From Acetobacter estunensis (GTDB taxonomy: Bacteria > Pseudomonadota > Alphaproteobacteria > Acetobacterales > Acetobacteraceae), in NCBI RefSeq assembly GCF_011516945.1, contig NZ_WOTH01000013.1, positions 1 to 64,000 on the forward strand: 64,000 nucleotides of DNA, in the 5' to 3' direction. The translations under genes and the position numbers were made by a program. Below, piece by piece: positions 20,619 through 29,586 of the stretch. Below the pieces are notes generated by a model that saw only the letters and a program-made list of their open reading frames with translations, was not told the DNA's origin and ran no database searches. Within the stretch, counting starts at the first letter, position 1. Each line of letters begins with the position of its first letter.

Positions 20619-21653
20619 TCAGGCCGCCATGGAGGTGCATTTTTCCTTGAGGAAATCTAACTGCCAATGGAGTTCGCGGGCAGTGAGAGCGTAAGACCCA
20701 TCAGCAGCCGGCTGAATGGCGCGGTGAGGTGGAATGAGTGCAATGTGCATCTCAAGAGCGGCCGCTATTGGAGCGGGCAGATCGGATTTCCAGCACAGCG
20801 CCGTAATGGCTCGGGCATTACGACCGGAAAAAGCATCCTGCACGACCGAAATGTCGATGCCTGTTTTCTCGGAGAGAACTGCGGCAATCGCAGCTAGGTC
20901 ATGGTCGTGCAGGGCGCGCGCGATGACGGTTTCGACGTTGGAAGATATTCCTCCTGTGGAGGGAAGAGACGGAAGGGCTGGCGCGCGCGTAACCTCCGAG
21001 GTGGCGGCCATTTCGAAGGAAAGTTCCTTTTCGATTTTCTGGCGCACAGGTGCGACAAGATGGGCGCAACGTTCACGGATCAGCGCCTTGACCGTGACGA
21101 TGCAGGCATGTTCCAGCGCAGTCGGGGGAGGAGGAAGGCGTTCCATCTTGTCCAGAGCCGGTTCCACATGGGCGATCGACTGACTGGCGGGAGCGTCGAG
21201 AGAGAAAGCTGCTACTGGTTGGCGAATGCTGCTCGGACGGTCCTGCATGTTGGCTTCGAGACGTGTCAGTTCGAGCGATAGGGTGTCTTCGTCAAGCTCT
21301 GCCATCAAACGGTCTGTGGCCTCGGACGATTCGGACAGCGGACCGATGATGGCTATGGCCTGCGCATCCCCTGTCACTTGCGCCAGTATGCGGCGACCTG
21401 CCTGCCAGTTTTCATTCATCAGTTCGGTCAGTGTTTTGCACATGACGGCAATCAGCGCCTCACGTCGGGCCGGCTCCATGTCCATACGCAGACCGTTCAG
21501 ACGCTGTTTCAACCTGTCCAGCAGGGAAGCGTCCGTTGCGACCGGTATCTCGGCTCGGGATTTGCCGCGCAGCGTTCCGGTTGCGGGTGTGGAGCCCGAC
21601 AGTGCGCGGGTTGGCAAAATCTGAAAGAACTTCGGATTGAGAGAAGCGGTCAT
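20619..21653 (-). CDS. DUF2336-like helical protein
   Basis: A 344-residue, mostly helical, alanine- and leucine-rich protein of unknown function. The C-terminal block (HDLAAIAAVLSEKTGIDISV, then AFSGRNARAITALCWKSDLP) resembles the end of DUF2336 proteins found near PAS and GGDEF genes in Alphaproteobacteria; this is a tentative call. Its ATG overlaps the stop of the upstream sensor gene (ATGA), so the two are probably co-expressed. No signal peptide or membrane segment is visible. Confidence 0.55.
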   Translation of the reverse strand: MTASLNPKFFQILPTRALSGSTPATGTLRGKSRAEIPVATDASLLDRLKQRLNGLRMDMEPARREALIAVMCKTLTELMNENWQAGRRILAQVTGDAQAIAIIGPLSESSEATDRLMAELDEDTLSLELTRLEANMQDRPSSIRQPVAAFSLDAPASQSIAHVEPALDKMERLPPPPTALEHACIVTVKALIRERCAHLVAPVRQKIEKELSFEMAATSEVTRAPALPSLPSTGGISSNVETVIARALHDHDLAAIAAVLSEKTGIDISVVQDAFSGRNARAITALCWKSDLPAPIAAALEMHIALIPPHRAIQPAADGSYALTARELHWQLDFLKEKCTSMAA

Positions 21654-23068
21654 GGGGAGGACTCCTCCAGTGAAGTGTGCCAGCGGGCGCCCCCAGCCAG
21701 CTTGACGCTCCGCATTGCAAAGGTGGCGCGATCAATCAGGGATTCGACGCTTTCCCCCGTTTCCCAGTCGCGTGCGGCCAGACCGACAGAAAAAGTCAGG
21801 GTGACGGGTTCGGTCAGAAAGATGGCGGCGCCATGCTGGCAAAAGGCCTCGGCCCGCTCAGCAGCGACGAAATGATCCGCGCCATCCAGCCACAAACCGA
21901 AGATGTCCCCGCCAAGCCTGCCTGCAAGATCGGTTGGACGAATGGCATCGCGCAGATAGGTCGCAACCTGCTGAAGGGCGCTGTCCCCGGCCTCGAACCC
22001 GAAGCGGGCGTTTATTTCTGAAAAGCGATCAAGACCTATGACGAGCAGGGTGCCGGACAAGCGCTCCCGGTCCAGTCTGGGGAAGCGCCGGGCGATTTCT
22101 CCCTGAAAGCCATTGCGGTTCAGGATGCCTGTAAGCGGATCGAACCGGGCATTGCGCGCAAGTGCCTGATTGAGGGCACTCATTTCCAGCGCGGAGGCAA
22201 CGGTGGCGAGTGCGGCGTCAGCTAGATTCGCATCGTCTTGTGACCAGACGCCCAGACTGTTGCGCCACAGTGCCATGGTCACGGGCGCATTGTATCGCAC
22301 GCGGCTGCGGCAGATAATGACATCGTGTCCGTCGATCTGACGGATTTCCGGATTGAATGAACTTTCCCCATCAATTTCGCGCAGAATCTGCTCCATTGCC
22401 GCATCGAAGGCCGGCATGGATGACGGAATGCGATGGACGATGTCCTCTTCCTCAGCAGGTTCCGTGCCTTCTTCCATTGCGTTGGCGGGCGCGAGAAGAA
22501 GCCCACCTGCGGCTCCGAGCATGGTCGCCAGTTCTTCAAATGCCGGGGGAATGCCGAGGCGAGAGAGCGCGCGCGACCGCATCGTCGCGGTGATGCGCCG
22601 AACGATTTCGCTGTGAAGACGCGCGACCGCCAGATCGGCGTTTGCGTTCACCTCGTCCGACACGTCGATGCCAAGTCCGCGTACGCCGCTATGCTGCCCC
22701 GTGGGGGAAAGGAGTGGGGTGGCATAGATGAGCATGCAACTGAAACTTCCGTCGCCCTGCTTGATCCAGCAGCGTCGCCCTCGCATGACAGCGTGCGTCT
22801 GGAATGGGTTGGGGGCGGCGGTTGACGCGACAAATGGCAGAAGGCGGCTGCTGGGTTCGCCGAGCAGATCCTGATCGGCCCAGCCCATGGCGGGCGCGGC
22901 CTCGAAGAAGGTGAACCGGCTTTCCTCATCCGTTTCGAAAATAAAATCAGCTACCAGTTGAGTCAGGCTTTTCCAGCGCCGACGACTGGCCAGAAGCGCA
23001 TTCATCAGTTCGGTGTCCTGATCGGACGGTGACGAATCCGGGACAGGGGAGGAAGGCTGCGTGTTCAT
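21650..23068 (-). CDS. PAS-GAF-GGDEF protein with a degenerate active site
   Basis: A protein of 472 residues. A PAS domain (about 35-145, with FIFETDEESRFTFFE and GLGIDVSDE) is followed by a GAF-like segment (about 165-300) and a GGDEF domain (about 310-460, RFDPLTGILNRNGF). Diguanylate cyclases make c-di-GMP from two GTP. Here the signature reads GGDIF (LAGRLGGDIFGLWL), so the conserved glutamate is isoleucine, and activity is doubtful; the metal aspartate in GLDRFSEIN is kept. It may act as a GTP or partner sensor. It is coupled to the DUF2336-like gene and lies divergent from dapD. Confidence 0.85.
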   Translation of the reverse strand: MNTQPSSPVPDSSPSDQDTELMNALLASRRRWKSLTQLVADFIFETDEESRFTFFEAAPAMGWADQDLLGEPSSRLLPFVASTAAPNPFQTHAVMRGRRCWIKQGDGSFSCMLIYATPLLSPTGQHSGVRGLGIDVSDEVNANADLAVARLHSEIVRRITATMRSRALSRLGIPPAFEELATMLGAAGGLLLAPANAMEEGTEPAEEEDIVHRIPSSMPAFDAAMEQILREIDGESSFNPEIRQIDGHDVIICRSRVRYNAPVTMALWRNSLGVWSQDDANLADAALATVASALEMSALNQALARNARFDPLTGILNRNGFQGEIARRFPRLDRERLSGTLLVIGLDRFSEINARFGFEAGDSALQQVATYLRDAIRPTDLAGRLGGDIFGLWLDGADHFVAAERAEAFCQHGAAIFLTEPVTLTFSVGLAARDWETGESVESLIDRATFAMRSVKLAGGARWHTSLEESSP

Positions 23069-23209
23069 GGGATCATATTTCAGGTGCGAATGGTTTCCTC
23101 CGCGTTAAGGTCTTCGCGTTGACATGCGGGGGCATGAACAGCATGGTCCGGCGCAGGAAAGAGGCCTTCGAGAACAGAAGGCGGCGACCAGCAGGGGATG
23201 TGGAAGACG

Positions 23210-24061
23210 ATGAGCGAAGAGAAACTCAGATCCCGGATCGAAGCGTTGTGGGAAGCGCGTGCGGATGTTTCGCCCGCCACGGGTGGCGAGGATCGTGCCG
23301 CTATCGAGAGCGCGCTCGATGCATTGGATTCCGGTCGCCTGCGTGTCGCGGAGCCCAAGAAAGAAGGCGGTTGGACCGTACATGAATGGCTCAAGAAGGC
23401 CGTTCTTCTGTCTTTCCGTCTGTTCGACAACAGCGTCATGGAAGCAGGCGCGGCTGGGGCTCCGGCCTTCGACAAGGTGCCGCTGAAGTTCGCAGGATGG
23501 GATGCGGCACGCTTTGCCAGTGCCGGGTTCCGCGCCGTGCCGGGGGCGGTCGTGCGCCGTTCGGCTTTCATTGCGCCGGGCGCCGTTTTGATGCCCAGCT
23601 TTGTGAATGTCGGTGCCCGCGTTGATTCCGGTACCATGGTGGACACTTGGGCCACGGTGGGAAGCTGTGCCCAGATCGGCAAGAACTGCCACATCAGTGG
23701 GGGGGCCGGCATTGGTGGCGTGCTGGAGCCGTTGCAGGCAGCTCCTGTCATCATTGAGGACAATTGCTTCATCGGTGCACGCTCGGAAGTGGCGGAAGGC
23801 GTGATCGTCGAGACCGGTGCCGTGCTGTCCATGGGTGTCTTCCTTGGCGCATCCACCAAGATCGTGGATCGCACGACCGGTGAGATCCATATGGGACGTG
23901 TCCCGGCCTATTCCGTGGTCGTGCCTGGCAATCTGCTGCCGAAGACGCCGCTCAATGACAAGGGTCTCCCCAATCCGAGCCTTGCCTGTGCGGTGATCGT
24001 CAAGCGTGTGGATGAGCGCACACGCTCGAAGACATCCATCAACGATCTGCTTCGGGACTGA
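23210..24061 (+). CDS. dapD: Tetrahydrodipicolinate N-succinyltransferase
   Basis: A protein of 283 residues in the succinylase branch of lysine and meso-diaminopimelate synthesis. The left-handed beta-helix region contains hexapeptide repeats around [36 protein letters not shown] and [16 protein letters not shown], which is diagnostic. I favour ATG 23210 (GGAAG four bases upstream) over ATG 23198. dapE follows after seven bases. Confidence 0.95.
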   Translation: MSEEKLRSRIEALWEARADVSPATGGEDRAAIESALDALDSGRLRVAEPKKEGGWTVHEWLKKAVLLSFRLFDNSVMEAGAAGAPAFDKVPLKFAGWDAARFASAGFRAVPGAVVRRSAFIAPGAVLMPSFVNVGARVDSGTMVDTWATVGSCAQIGKNCHISGGAGIGGVLEPLQAAPVIIEDNCFIGARSEVAEGVIVETGAVLSMGVFLGASTKIVDRTTGEIHMGRVPAYSVVVPGNLLPKTPLNDKGLPNPSLACAVIVKRVDERTRSKTSINDLLRD

Positions 24062-24068
24062 TCCCACA

Positions 24069-25220
24069 GTGACGAGCCAGTCTCTCGACGTCACGACACT
24101 GACGGCGGATCTGATCCGTCATCCCTCCGTCAGTCCGGACCCCGGTGAGTCGCAGATTGCGCTGGGGGCGACGCTGGAGGCGATGGGCTTTGTCGTCACG
24201 CATCTTCCCTTCGGGGAAGGTGCTGAACGCACGCCGAATCTGTTTGCCCGTCTGGGCACGGGAAAGCCGCATCTGTGCTTCGCCGGGCATACCGATGTCG
24301 TTCCGCCGGGTGGCAGTGACTGGGCGCATGGCCCATTTGCAGGCACTGTCGAAAATGGACGGCTGTATGGGCGTGGGGCCTGCGACATGAAGGGCGGTAT
24401 TGCGGCTTTCGTGGCGGCGGTTTCGGCTTTTCTTGCGAGAACACCCACGCCACGCGGCTCCATAAGCCTGCTCATCACGGGAGATGAAGAAGGGCCAGCC
24501 CGGTTCGGCACGCGGAAGGTGCTGGAATGGATGAAGCAGCACGACCAGATTCCCGATTTCTGCGTTGTGGGGGAACCGACCAATCCCGTAGCGATGGGAG
24601 AGGTGATCAAGATCGGTCGTCGTGGCAGTCTCAATGCCCATATCATCGTGAACGGACGGCAGGGCCATGTCGCGTATCCGCATCGGGCCGACAACCCTGT
24701 GCATCGGCTGCTTCGTATTCTTGCGGAGTTGACGGCCGAACCACTGGACAACGGTTCGGAGTGGTTCGAGCCTTCCAGTCTTCAGGTGACGAGCGTGGAC
24801 GTGGGTAACACAGCGACTAATGTCATTCCGGCGATGGCTGAGGCGCGGCTCAATATTCGCTTCAATGATCTCCATACGGGAGCGGCACTTCGCGGCTGGA
24901 TCGAGACGATCTGCATGCGGCATGCCCCGGGTGCGACTGTGAATGTCAGCGTCAGCGTCAGTGGAGAATCCTTCCTTACGAAGCCGGGCCCGGATGTGAG
25001 TGCCTTGAGTGCTGCGGTTAAAGCTGTGACAGGGCGGGATCCGAAACTCGACACGGGAGGCGGCACGTCGGACGCACGGTTCATCGCGCAGTATTGCCCC
25101 GTGGCGGAATTCGGCCTTGTTGGAGCTTCGATGCACCAGATCGATGAGCACGTCGCAGTGTCCGATCTGGCGTCCCTTACGGCAATCTATGAAAATCTTC
25201 TGGAAAGGACGGTGGCGTGA
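24069..25220 (+). CDS. dapE: Succinyl-diaminopimelate desuccinylase
   Basis: An M20 zinc hydrolase of 383 residues that removes succinate from N-succinyl-diaminopimelate. Metal-binding motifs are FAGHTDVVPPG and GRGACDMKGG; the catalytic glutamate is in TGDEEGPA, and further ligands lie in GGTSDARFIA and GASMHQIDEH. The GTG start at 24069 follows dapD directly, and homologues begin just before LTADLIRHPSVSP. Its TGA overlaps the GTG of the next gene. Confidence 0.95.
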   Translation: MTSQSLDVTTLTADLIRHPSVSPDPGESQIALGATLEAMGFVVTHLPFGEGAERTPNLFARLGTGKPHLCFAGHTDVVPPGGSDWAHGPFAGTVENGRLYGRGACDMKGGIAAFVAAVSAFLARTPTPRGSISLLITGDEEGPARFGTRKVLEWMKQHDQIPDFCVVGEPTNPVAMGEVIKIGRRGSLNAHIIVNGRQGHVAYPHRADNPVHRLLRILAELTAEPLDNGSEWFEPSSLQVTSVDVGNTATNVIPAMAEARLNIRFNDLHTGAALRGWIETICMRHAPGATVNVSVSVSGESFLTKPGPDVSALSAAVKAVTGRDPKLDTGGGTSDARFIAQYCPVAEFGLVGASMHQIDEHVAVSDLASLTAIYENLLERTVA

Positions 25221-25852
25221 GCGGCTCATCCCGTGGCGGCGAGAGGCCGGGTCCTAAATCCATCGTGGAGGGCATGGCCCTTCTGGCTTGCGGTCGTGCG
25301 GAGGGGATCGAGCGTTTCGGAGGAAGTGTGGACAGCCTCCTGTCAGCGCTCGCTCCGGGTCTGGCTATGTGTCTGGTGGGTTTTCTGACGGTTCCGCTCC
25401 AAAAGCAGCCTTTCATCGGGCTGGTGCGTGTCGAACTCTCTTTTTGTACGCTGTTGGCGCTTCCAGTCATTTCCCACGCACTGGCCCGTCGGTGGGGACG
25501 TGAGAAACTTTGGCTGCGTTACGCAACGGCCGCCGTGTGGTGCGAGTGGGTTACGGTTCTGGTGTCCATAGTGGCGCTGTTGCTGGGCGCCCTGATGTTC
25601 TCACCTCTGGCAAGCAGCCCGGGGTTTGGAACGGCCGTAGTGCTGGCGAGCGATCTTTATGGGCTATGGCTCGGCGTCTTTGTGGCCCGCAAAGGGCTGG
25701 CATTGGGCTGGGGGCGTGCCATCGTGCTGTACGGAGCGACGTTCGTTTTTGCGCTCGTCTGTTATGGCCTCGCGTCTTTTTTGCCACCTCATTACAATTT
25801 TGTGCAGGATCTTCTCCAACCCGGTGTGCTGGGTGGCTCTTCTTCAGAGTGA
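25217..25852 (+). CDS. Small integral membrane protein, unknown
   Basis: A protein of 211 residues with about four or five hydrophobic segments (roughly LLSALAPGLAMCLVGFLTV, LSFCTLLALPVISHAL, VTVLVSIVALLLGALMF, VVLASDLYGLWLGVFVA and AIVLYGATFVFALVCYGLA). I recognise no family. GTG 25217 overlaps the dapE stop, so it is translationally coupled to lysine and cell-wall precursor genes. Its end overlaps the converging glycosyltransferase gene by nine bases. Confidence 0.75.
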   Translation: MSGSSRGGERPGPKSIVEGMALLACGRAEGIERFGGSVDSLLSALAPGLAMCLVGFLTVPLQKQPFIGLVRVELSFCTLLALPVISHALARRWGREKLWLRYATAAVWCEWVTVLVSIVALLLGALMFSPLASSPGFGTAVVLASDLYGLWLGVFVARKGLALGWGRAIVLYGATFVFALVCYGLASFLPPHYNFVQDLLQPGVLGGSSSE

Positions 25853-26956
25853 AGTCAGCAGTTTCACGGTACGACGTAGGATTGTTCGTTCATTGAACAG
25901 ATGTTCGGCGCGAATGCGTCCGGCATGACCCATACGGTGACGTAAATCCGTATCTTGCACGAGGCGTTCAAGGGCGCGGGCGAGGGGCAATATGGTGCCG
26001 GGAGGTACGAGCAGTCCCGTTTTTTCCGCCACCACCTGCTCTCTGGGGCCGCGTATATCGGTTGCGACGACGGGAAGACCCGTAAGCATGGCCTCAATGA
26101 TGGACATGGGTAGTCCTTCGAAGTGGCTTGGTAGCGTGAATATATCGGCGGCTGCGAGAACGGCGGGGACATCTGTGCAATAGCCCAGAAAATGAAGCCG
26201 GCTCCCCAATTGCTCACGGCCACGCTCGAACACTGGTTCAAGCGTGGCTCCATGATCGCTGCTCAGACGATCGCCTACGATCCATAGTTCCGCGTCTGGC
26301 ACGTGCTCTATGGCCGCCAGTAGCTCCGGATAGCCTTTGTGACGCACCAGTCGTGAGACGGCGACGATCACCACCCGCTCATCCGGTACATACATGGCCG
26401 TTCTGATCCGTCGCCGTGCCGCGTCGTCCGGCCTGAACTGCTCGGGATCGCGTCCATTGCCGATGGCTTGCGCGCGCGGATTGATGTGCAGGCGTCGCGC
26501 GTCTGCGGCTTCTTCCTGCGAGACGGTCAGATAGATGTTGGTGATATGTCCGGCCAACCATTCCAGCACCAGCGCGAGTGTGCGCCGCGCCCATGAACCC
26601 GGCTGATTGAAGAGAAAGCCGTGGCAGGTGTAGGCGATTTGCGGCACGCCGCAGAGCCGGGCCGCAAATCGCGCGAGAAGGCCGCTGATGGGCATGTGCG
26701 CGTGAACGATGTCGGGCCGCTCGCGTCGGATAAGCCGGACCAAAGAGATGAAAGCACGAAATTGCGCGAGCGGAGAGAAGGACCGGGCCATCGGTGCGAC
26801 CTCAACACGGAAACCCTCCGCACGCACATCGGCAAGAAGCGGGCCATCCGCGCAGACACCGACAACCTCGTGCCCGCTAGCCCGCAGTTCTCTCATGAGA
26901 GGAAGCAGAAAGTGCCGTAGCGAAAAATCGACGTTGGTGACTTCCAGTATTTTCAT
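25844..26956 (-). CDS. Glycosyltransferase family 4
   Basis: A GT-B fold enzyme of 370 residues that transfers a sugar from an activated donor. The N-terminal domain begins MKILEVTNVDFSLRHFLLPL with HAHMPISGLLARFAARL; the donor domain shows VSRLVRHKGYPELLAAIE and FTLPSHFEGLPMSIIEAML, the E-x(7)-E region typical of GT4. It is likely to build surface polysaccharide, given the heparinase-like and transferase-like neighbours; the acceptor is unknown. Confidence 0.88.
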   Translation of the reverse strand: MKILEVTNVDFSLRHFLLPLMRELRASGHEVVGVCADGPLLADVRAEGFRVEVAPMARSFSPLAQFRAFISLVRLIRRERPDIVHAHMPISGLLARFAARLCGVPQIAYTCHGFLFNQPGSWARRTLALVLEWLAGHITNIYLTVSQEEAADARRLHINPRAQAIGNGRDPEQFRPDDAARRRIRTAMYVPDERVVIVAVSRLVRHKGYPELLAAIEHVPDAELWIVGDRLSSDHGATLEPVFERGREQLGSRLHFLGYCTDVPAVLAAADIFTLPSHFEGLPMSIIEAMLTGLPVVATDIRGPREQVVAEKTGLLVPPGTILPLARALERLVQDTDLRHRMGHAGRIRAEHLFNERTILRRTVKLLTSL

Positions 26957-26981
26957 ACGTGAAACACCGTCCCACCTGCGA

Positions 26982-28808
26982 TCATTCGTCGAGACGTGTG
27001 AAGGCCCAGCGGATGGCGGATGCCAGTCGTGGAGGAGGTGGTAGTTCTGGTTCCCGAACTTCCGCTTCGGTGGAAAGAGGTTCCTCGACGTGCGTTTCTT
27101 CGTCTGATGGAGGCGCGGAGGCGATTGGTTCTTTAGAATCGGAAGACACGCTCTCGGCAGGGGATGAGTCTATTTCTTCTTCCTGAACCGACACGTCCTC
27201 GACGTATGTCTGTTCGGCAGTTGCCTCTTCCGCAGACGACGGCGCCTCGTACGCCGGTTGCTCAGGTTCGATTTCGGCGGGACGCACGACGATCTGCTGG
27301 GTCGCGACAGGGGTGGGACCGCCGAAATACATGCTTTCCTCAATGGAGGAATAACCGTCGCTGCGAAAACGCCAGACTTCATCATGCGTATGCAGGAGAA
27401 TATCGGTTTCTTCCAGTTCCACGCGGATCAGCGGATGCAGATGAAAGCGCAGGACAAACTCGGGAGTATCTCCCTTGCAGTCGAGCCGGTCTTCGCCACG
27501 AAGATCGGCCCCTTCACGGGCAAGGAACAGCCGACGATGATAGGTTTCGACGCCCGCTGGCCGGTAGCAGTCGCTTTCCAATTCAATCAGATGGTCCGTG
27601 TCCGACATCGTGTGACGGTAATTGACCTTCGGACAGGTCTCGATCTGGCCATCATTGCGCCACGTCATTGGAGGAAACGCGGGGATGGACAGCACGGAGT
27701 GAGCGGGTGCATCGCGCAGGGCTTCGTGCCAGCCTTTTTTAGGACTGCTGCCACAATTCACCACAATCTGTGAACGTCCCGATGACAGTTCCATCGACAG
27801 GAAACCGGCATGGGCCAGATCGGGATAGTCTGCTGCGGGCGACCCGCCGTCCACCAGCAGCACGGTGTTGCCGGATGCGGCACGTCCGAAGCGACCGTCC
27901 TTCATGCTGCGCGCCAGAACGTGGCCACGTGGCATGGCGCGTGCGATCACGAGATCGATCAGCGCAGGGCTGTGAAAGCATGTGCCATTGAACAGGGCGA
28001 GACGACCGTCACCATGACGGAAGGCGCGCAGGACAGGCGCCATGCGGTCGAGCGCGGACGCCAGCGATGTGGGCATGGGAATGCGCGTGCTCTGGAGCAT
28101 CAGCCGCATTTCGGCCAGTTCCCGCAGGACACGAAGCTGCGCGCCCGGACTACGGGAGGCATGACAACCATCGGGCAGAATCTGTCGCTCCAGTTCCGGA
28201 TCGATCAGCTTCATGTAACGGGACAGAAAACCCGTTTGTCCCGGTATGGCGATGGCGGCGGCAAGCAGCCCTTTGAGGGCCTGCAACACCGTCCAGTCGT
28301 GTCGGTCGGTCGGCAGGAGCGCCATGAGCGTCCGGGCTTCGAGCACGACGCGATGCATCAGGGCGCGCCGATAGGGCTCGTCGGCTGAGGCGGCGAAGAA
28401 GTCGTAATGCGACAGCCATGACGCGATACGCGCGCCTGTAATCGCGGGATTCTGGAGAGGCGTATCGGCTATGGGCTGCTGAATCCACGATGCCACAAGG
28501 ACACGGGCGCGGGCGCGCGCGGAATCCGACCCAAGTTCGCGCAGGTCGCGCAGCCATTCGAACCCCTGCAGCCAGTCACGAAAATCTTCTGGCCAGTCCG
28601 GTTCGCTCCAATGACCGGCATGAAGGCGCCGGACTTCTCCGTCATGGGAAGCGGTCCCCTGAACCAGTCGCTCTCCCTTTGCCGCGTCGCCGGGCCAAAG
28701 GTCGCGCACCGTCTGTTCCGGAACGACCGGAATGGAACGCATGCCTCCCAGTGGACCAAGGAGTGCCAGGGAAAACCGTAAGTCGCGAAGCCAGCGTCCC
28801 CCTGTCAT
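26982..28808 (-). CDS. Heparinase II/III-like protein with an acidic tail
   Basis: A protein of 608 residues. A helical N-terminal half (to about 300, with NPAITGARIASWLSHYDFF and LPDGCHASRSPGAQLRVL) and a beta-rich C-terminal half (DGGSPAADYPDLAHAGFLSM, VNCGSSPKKGWHEALRDAPA and SDCYRPAGVETYHRRLFL) fit heparinase II/III family lyases that act on acidic polysaccharides. Residues about 500-590 are a Glu/Pro/Ser-rich stretch of low complexity, ending with PRLASAIRWAFTRLDE. No clear signal peptide is visible. Confidence 0.82.
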   Translation of the reverse strand: MTGGRWLRDLRFSLALLGPLGGMRSIPVVPEQTVRDLWPGDAAKGERLVQGTASHDGEVRRLHAGHWSEPDWPEDFRDWLQGFEWLRDLRELGSDSARARARVLVASWIQQPIADTPLQNPAITGARIASWLSHYDFFAASADEPYRRALMHRVVLEARTLMALLPTDRHDWTVLQALKGLLAAAIAIPGQTGFLSRYMKLIDPELERQILPDGCHASRSPGAQLRVLRELAEMRLMLQSTRIPMPTSLASALDRMAPVLRAFRHGDGRLALFNGTCFHSPALIDLVIARAMPRGHVLARSMKDGRFGRAASGNTVLLVDGGSPAADYPDLAHAGFLSMELSSGRSQIVVNCGSSPKKGWHEALRDAPAHSVLSIPAFPPMTWRNDGQIETCPKVNYRHTMSDTDHLIELESDCYRPAGVETYHRRLFLAREGADLRGEDRLDCKGDTPEFVLRFHLHPLIRVELEETDILLHTHDEVWRFRSDGYSSIEESMYFGGPTPVATQQIVVRPAEIEPEQPAYEAPSSAEEATAEQTYVEDVSVQEEEIDSSPAESVSSDSKEPIASAPPSDEETHVEEPLSTEAEVREPELPPPPRLASAIRWAFTRLDE

Positions 28809-28848
28809 TCGTGTCGATCCTTGCCATCACTGTCCGGGTCTTCAGGCA

Positions 28849-29523
28849 TCAGGACGCGGCTCCGGCTGTGCGGAGCGCCCGAATGGCTGCCGCACGATCG
28901 GTCTTGCCATAGACGGCGCTGCCCGCGATCAGCACATCCGCGCCAGCCGCAACTGCCTGCGGTGCGGTTTCGGCGTCGATGCCGCCATCGACCGCTAGTT
29001 TTATGGGGTAGCCGGAATCGTTGATCATCTGGCGAAGAGTGCGGATCTTGTGTGTCTGGCTGCTCAGGAACTTCTGGCCGCCAAAGCCCGGATTGACCGA
29101 CATGACGAGGATCAGATCCACCATGTCCAGCACTTGTGAGAGCATCTCAGGGGGCGTTGCCGGACAGAGCGAGACGCCGGCTTTCACGCCCAGCGCACGG
29201 ATGGCCTGGAGCGAGCGATGGAGATGCGGTCCGGCTTCGGCATGGACCGTGATGTGATCCGCGCCGGCTTTGGCAAAGGCTTCCAGATAGGGATCTACGG
29301 GTTCGATCATCAGATGGACGTCGAACGGCAGTTTCGTGTGCGGTCTCAGTGCCGCGATCACAGCAGGGCCGAAGGAAATGTTGGGCACGAAATGGCCGTC
29401 CATCACGTCCAGATGCAGCCAGTCGGCTCCGGCTTGCTCGATCGCTGCGACTTCCTCACCCAGTCGGGCAAAGTCTGCGGAAAGAAGGCTGGGCGCGATC
29501 AGCAACGGCATGGTCTGGGTCAT
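28849..29523 (-). CDS. rpe: Ribulose-phosphate 3-epimerase
   Basis: A TIM-barrel enzyme of 224 residues interconverting ribulose 5-phosphate and xylulose 5-phosphate in the pentose phosphate pathway, which is central in acetic acid bacteria. Motifs are [54 protein letters not shown] and [13 protein letters not shown]. The frame opens earlier (29580) but homologues start at [12 protein letters not shown], so I use ATG 29523. Confidence 0.95.
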   Translation of the reverse strand: MTQTMPLLIAPSLLSADFARLGEEVAAIEQAGADWLHLDVMDGHFVPNISFGPAVIAALRPHTKLPFDVHLMIEPVDPYLEAFAKAGADHITVHAEAGPHLHRSLQAIRALGVKAGVSLCPATPPEMLSQVLDMVDLILVMSVNPGFGGQKFLSSQTHKIRTLRQMINDSGYPIKLAVDGGIDAETAPQAVAAGADVLIAGSAVYGKTDRAAAIRALRTAGAAS

Positions 29524-29586
29524 GCTTTCGTTATCGGTAATCGTGGCGTTTCGCGCAACCATACAGACGGCAACTTTCACGCCACA

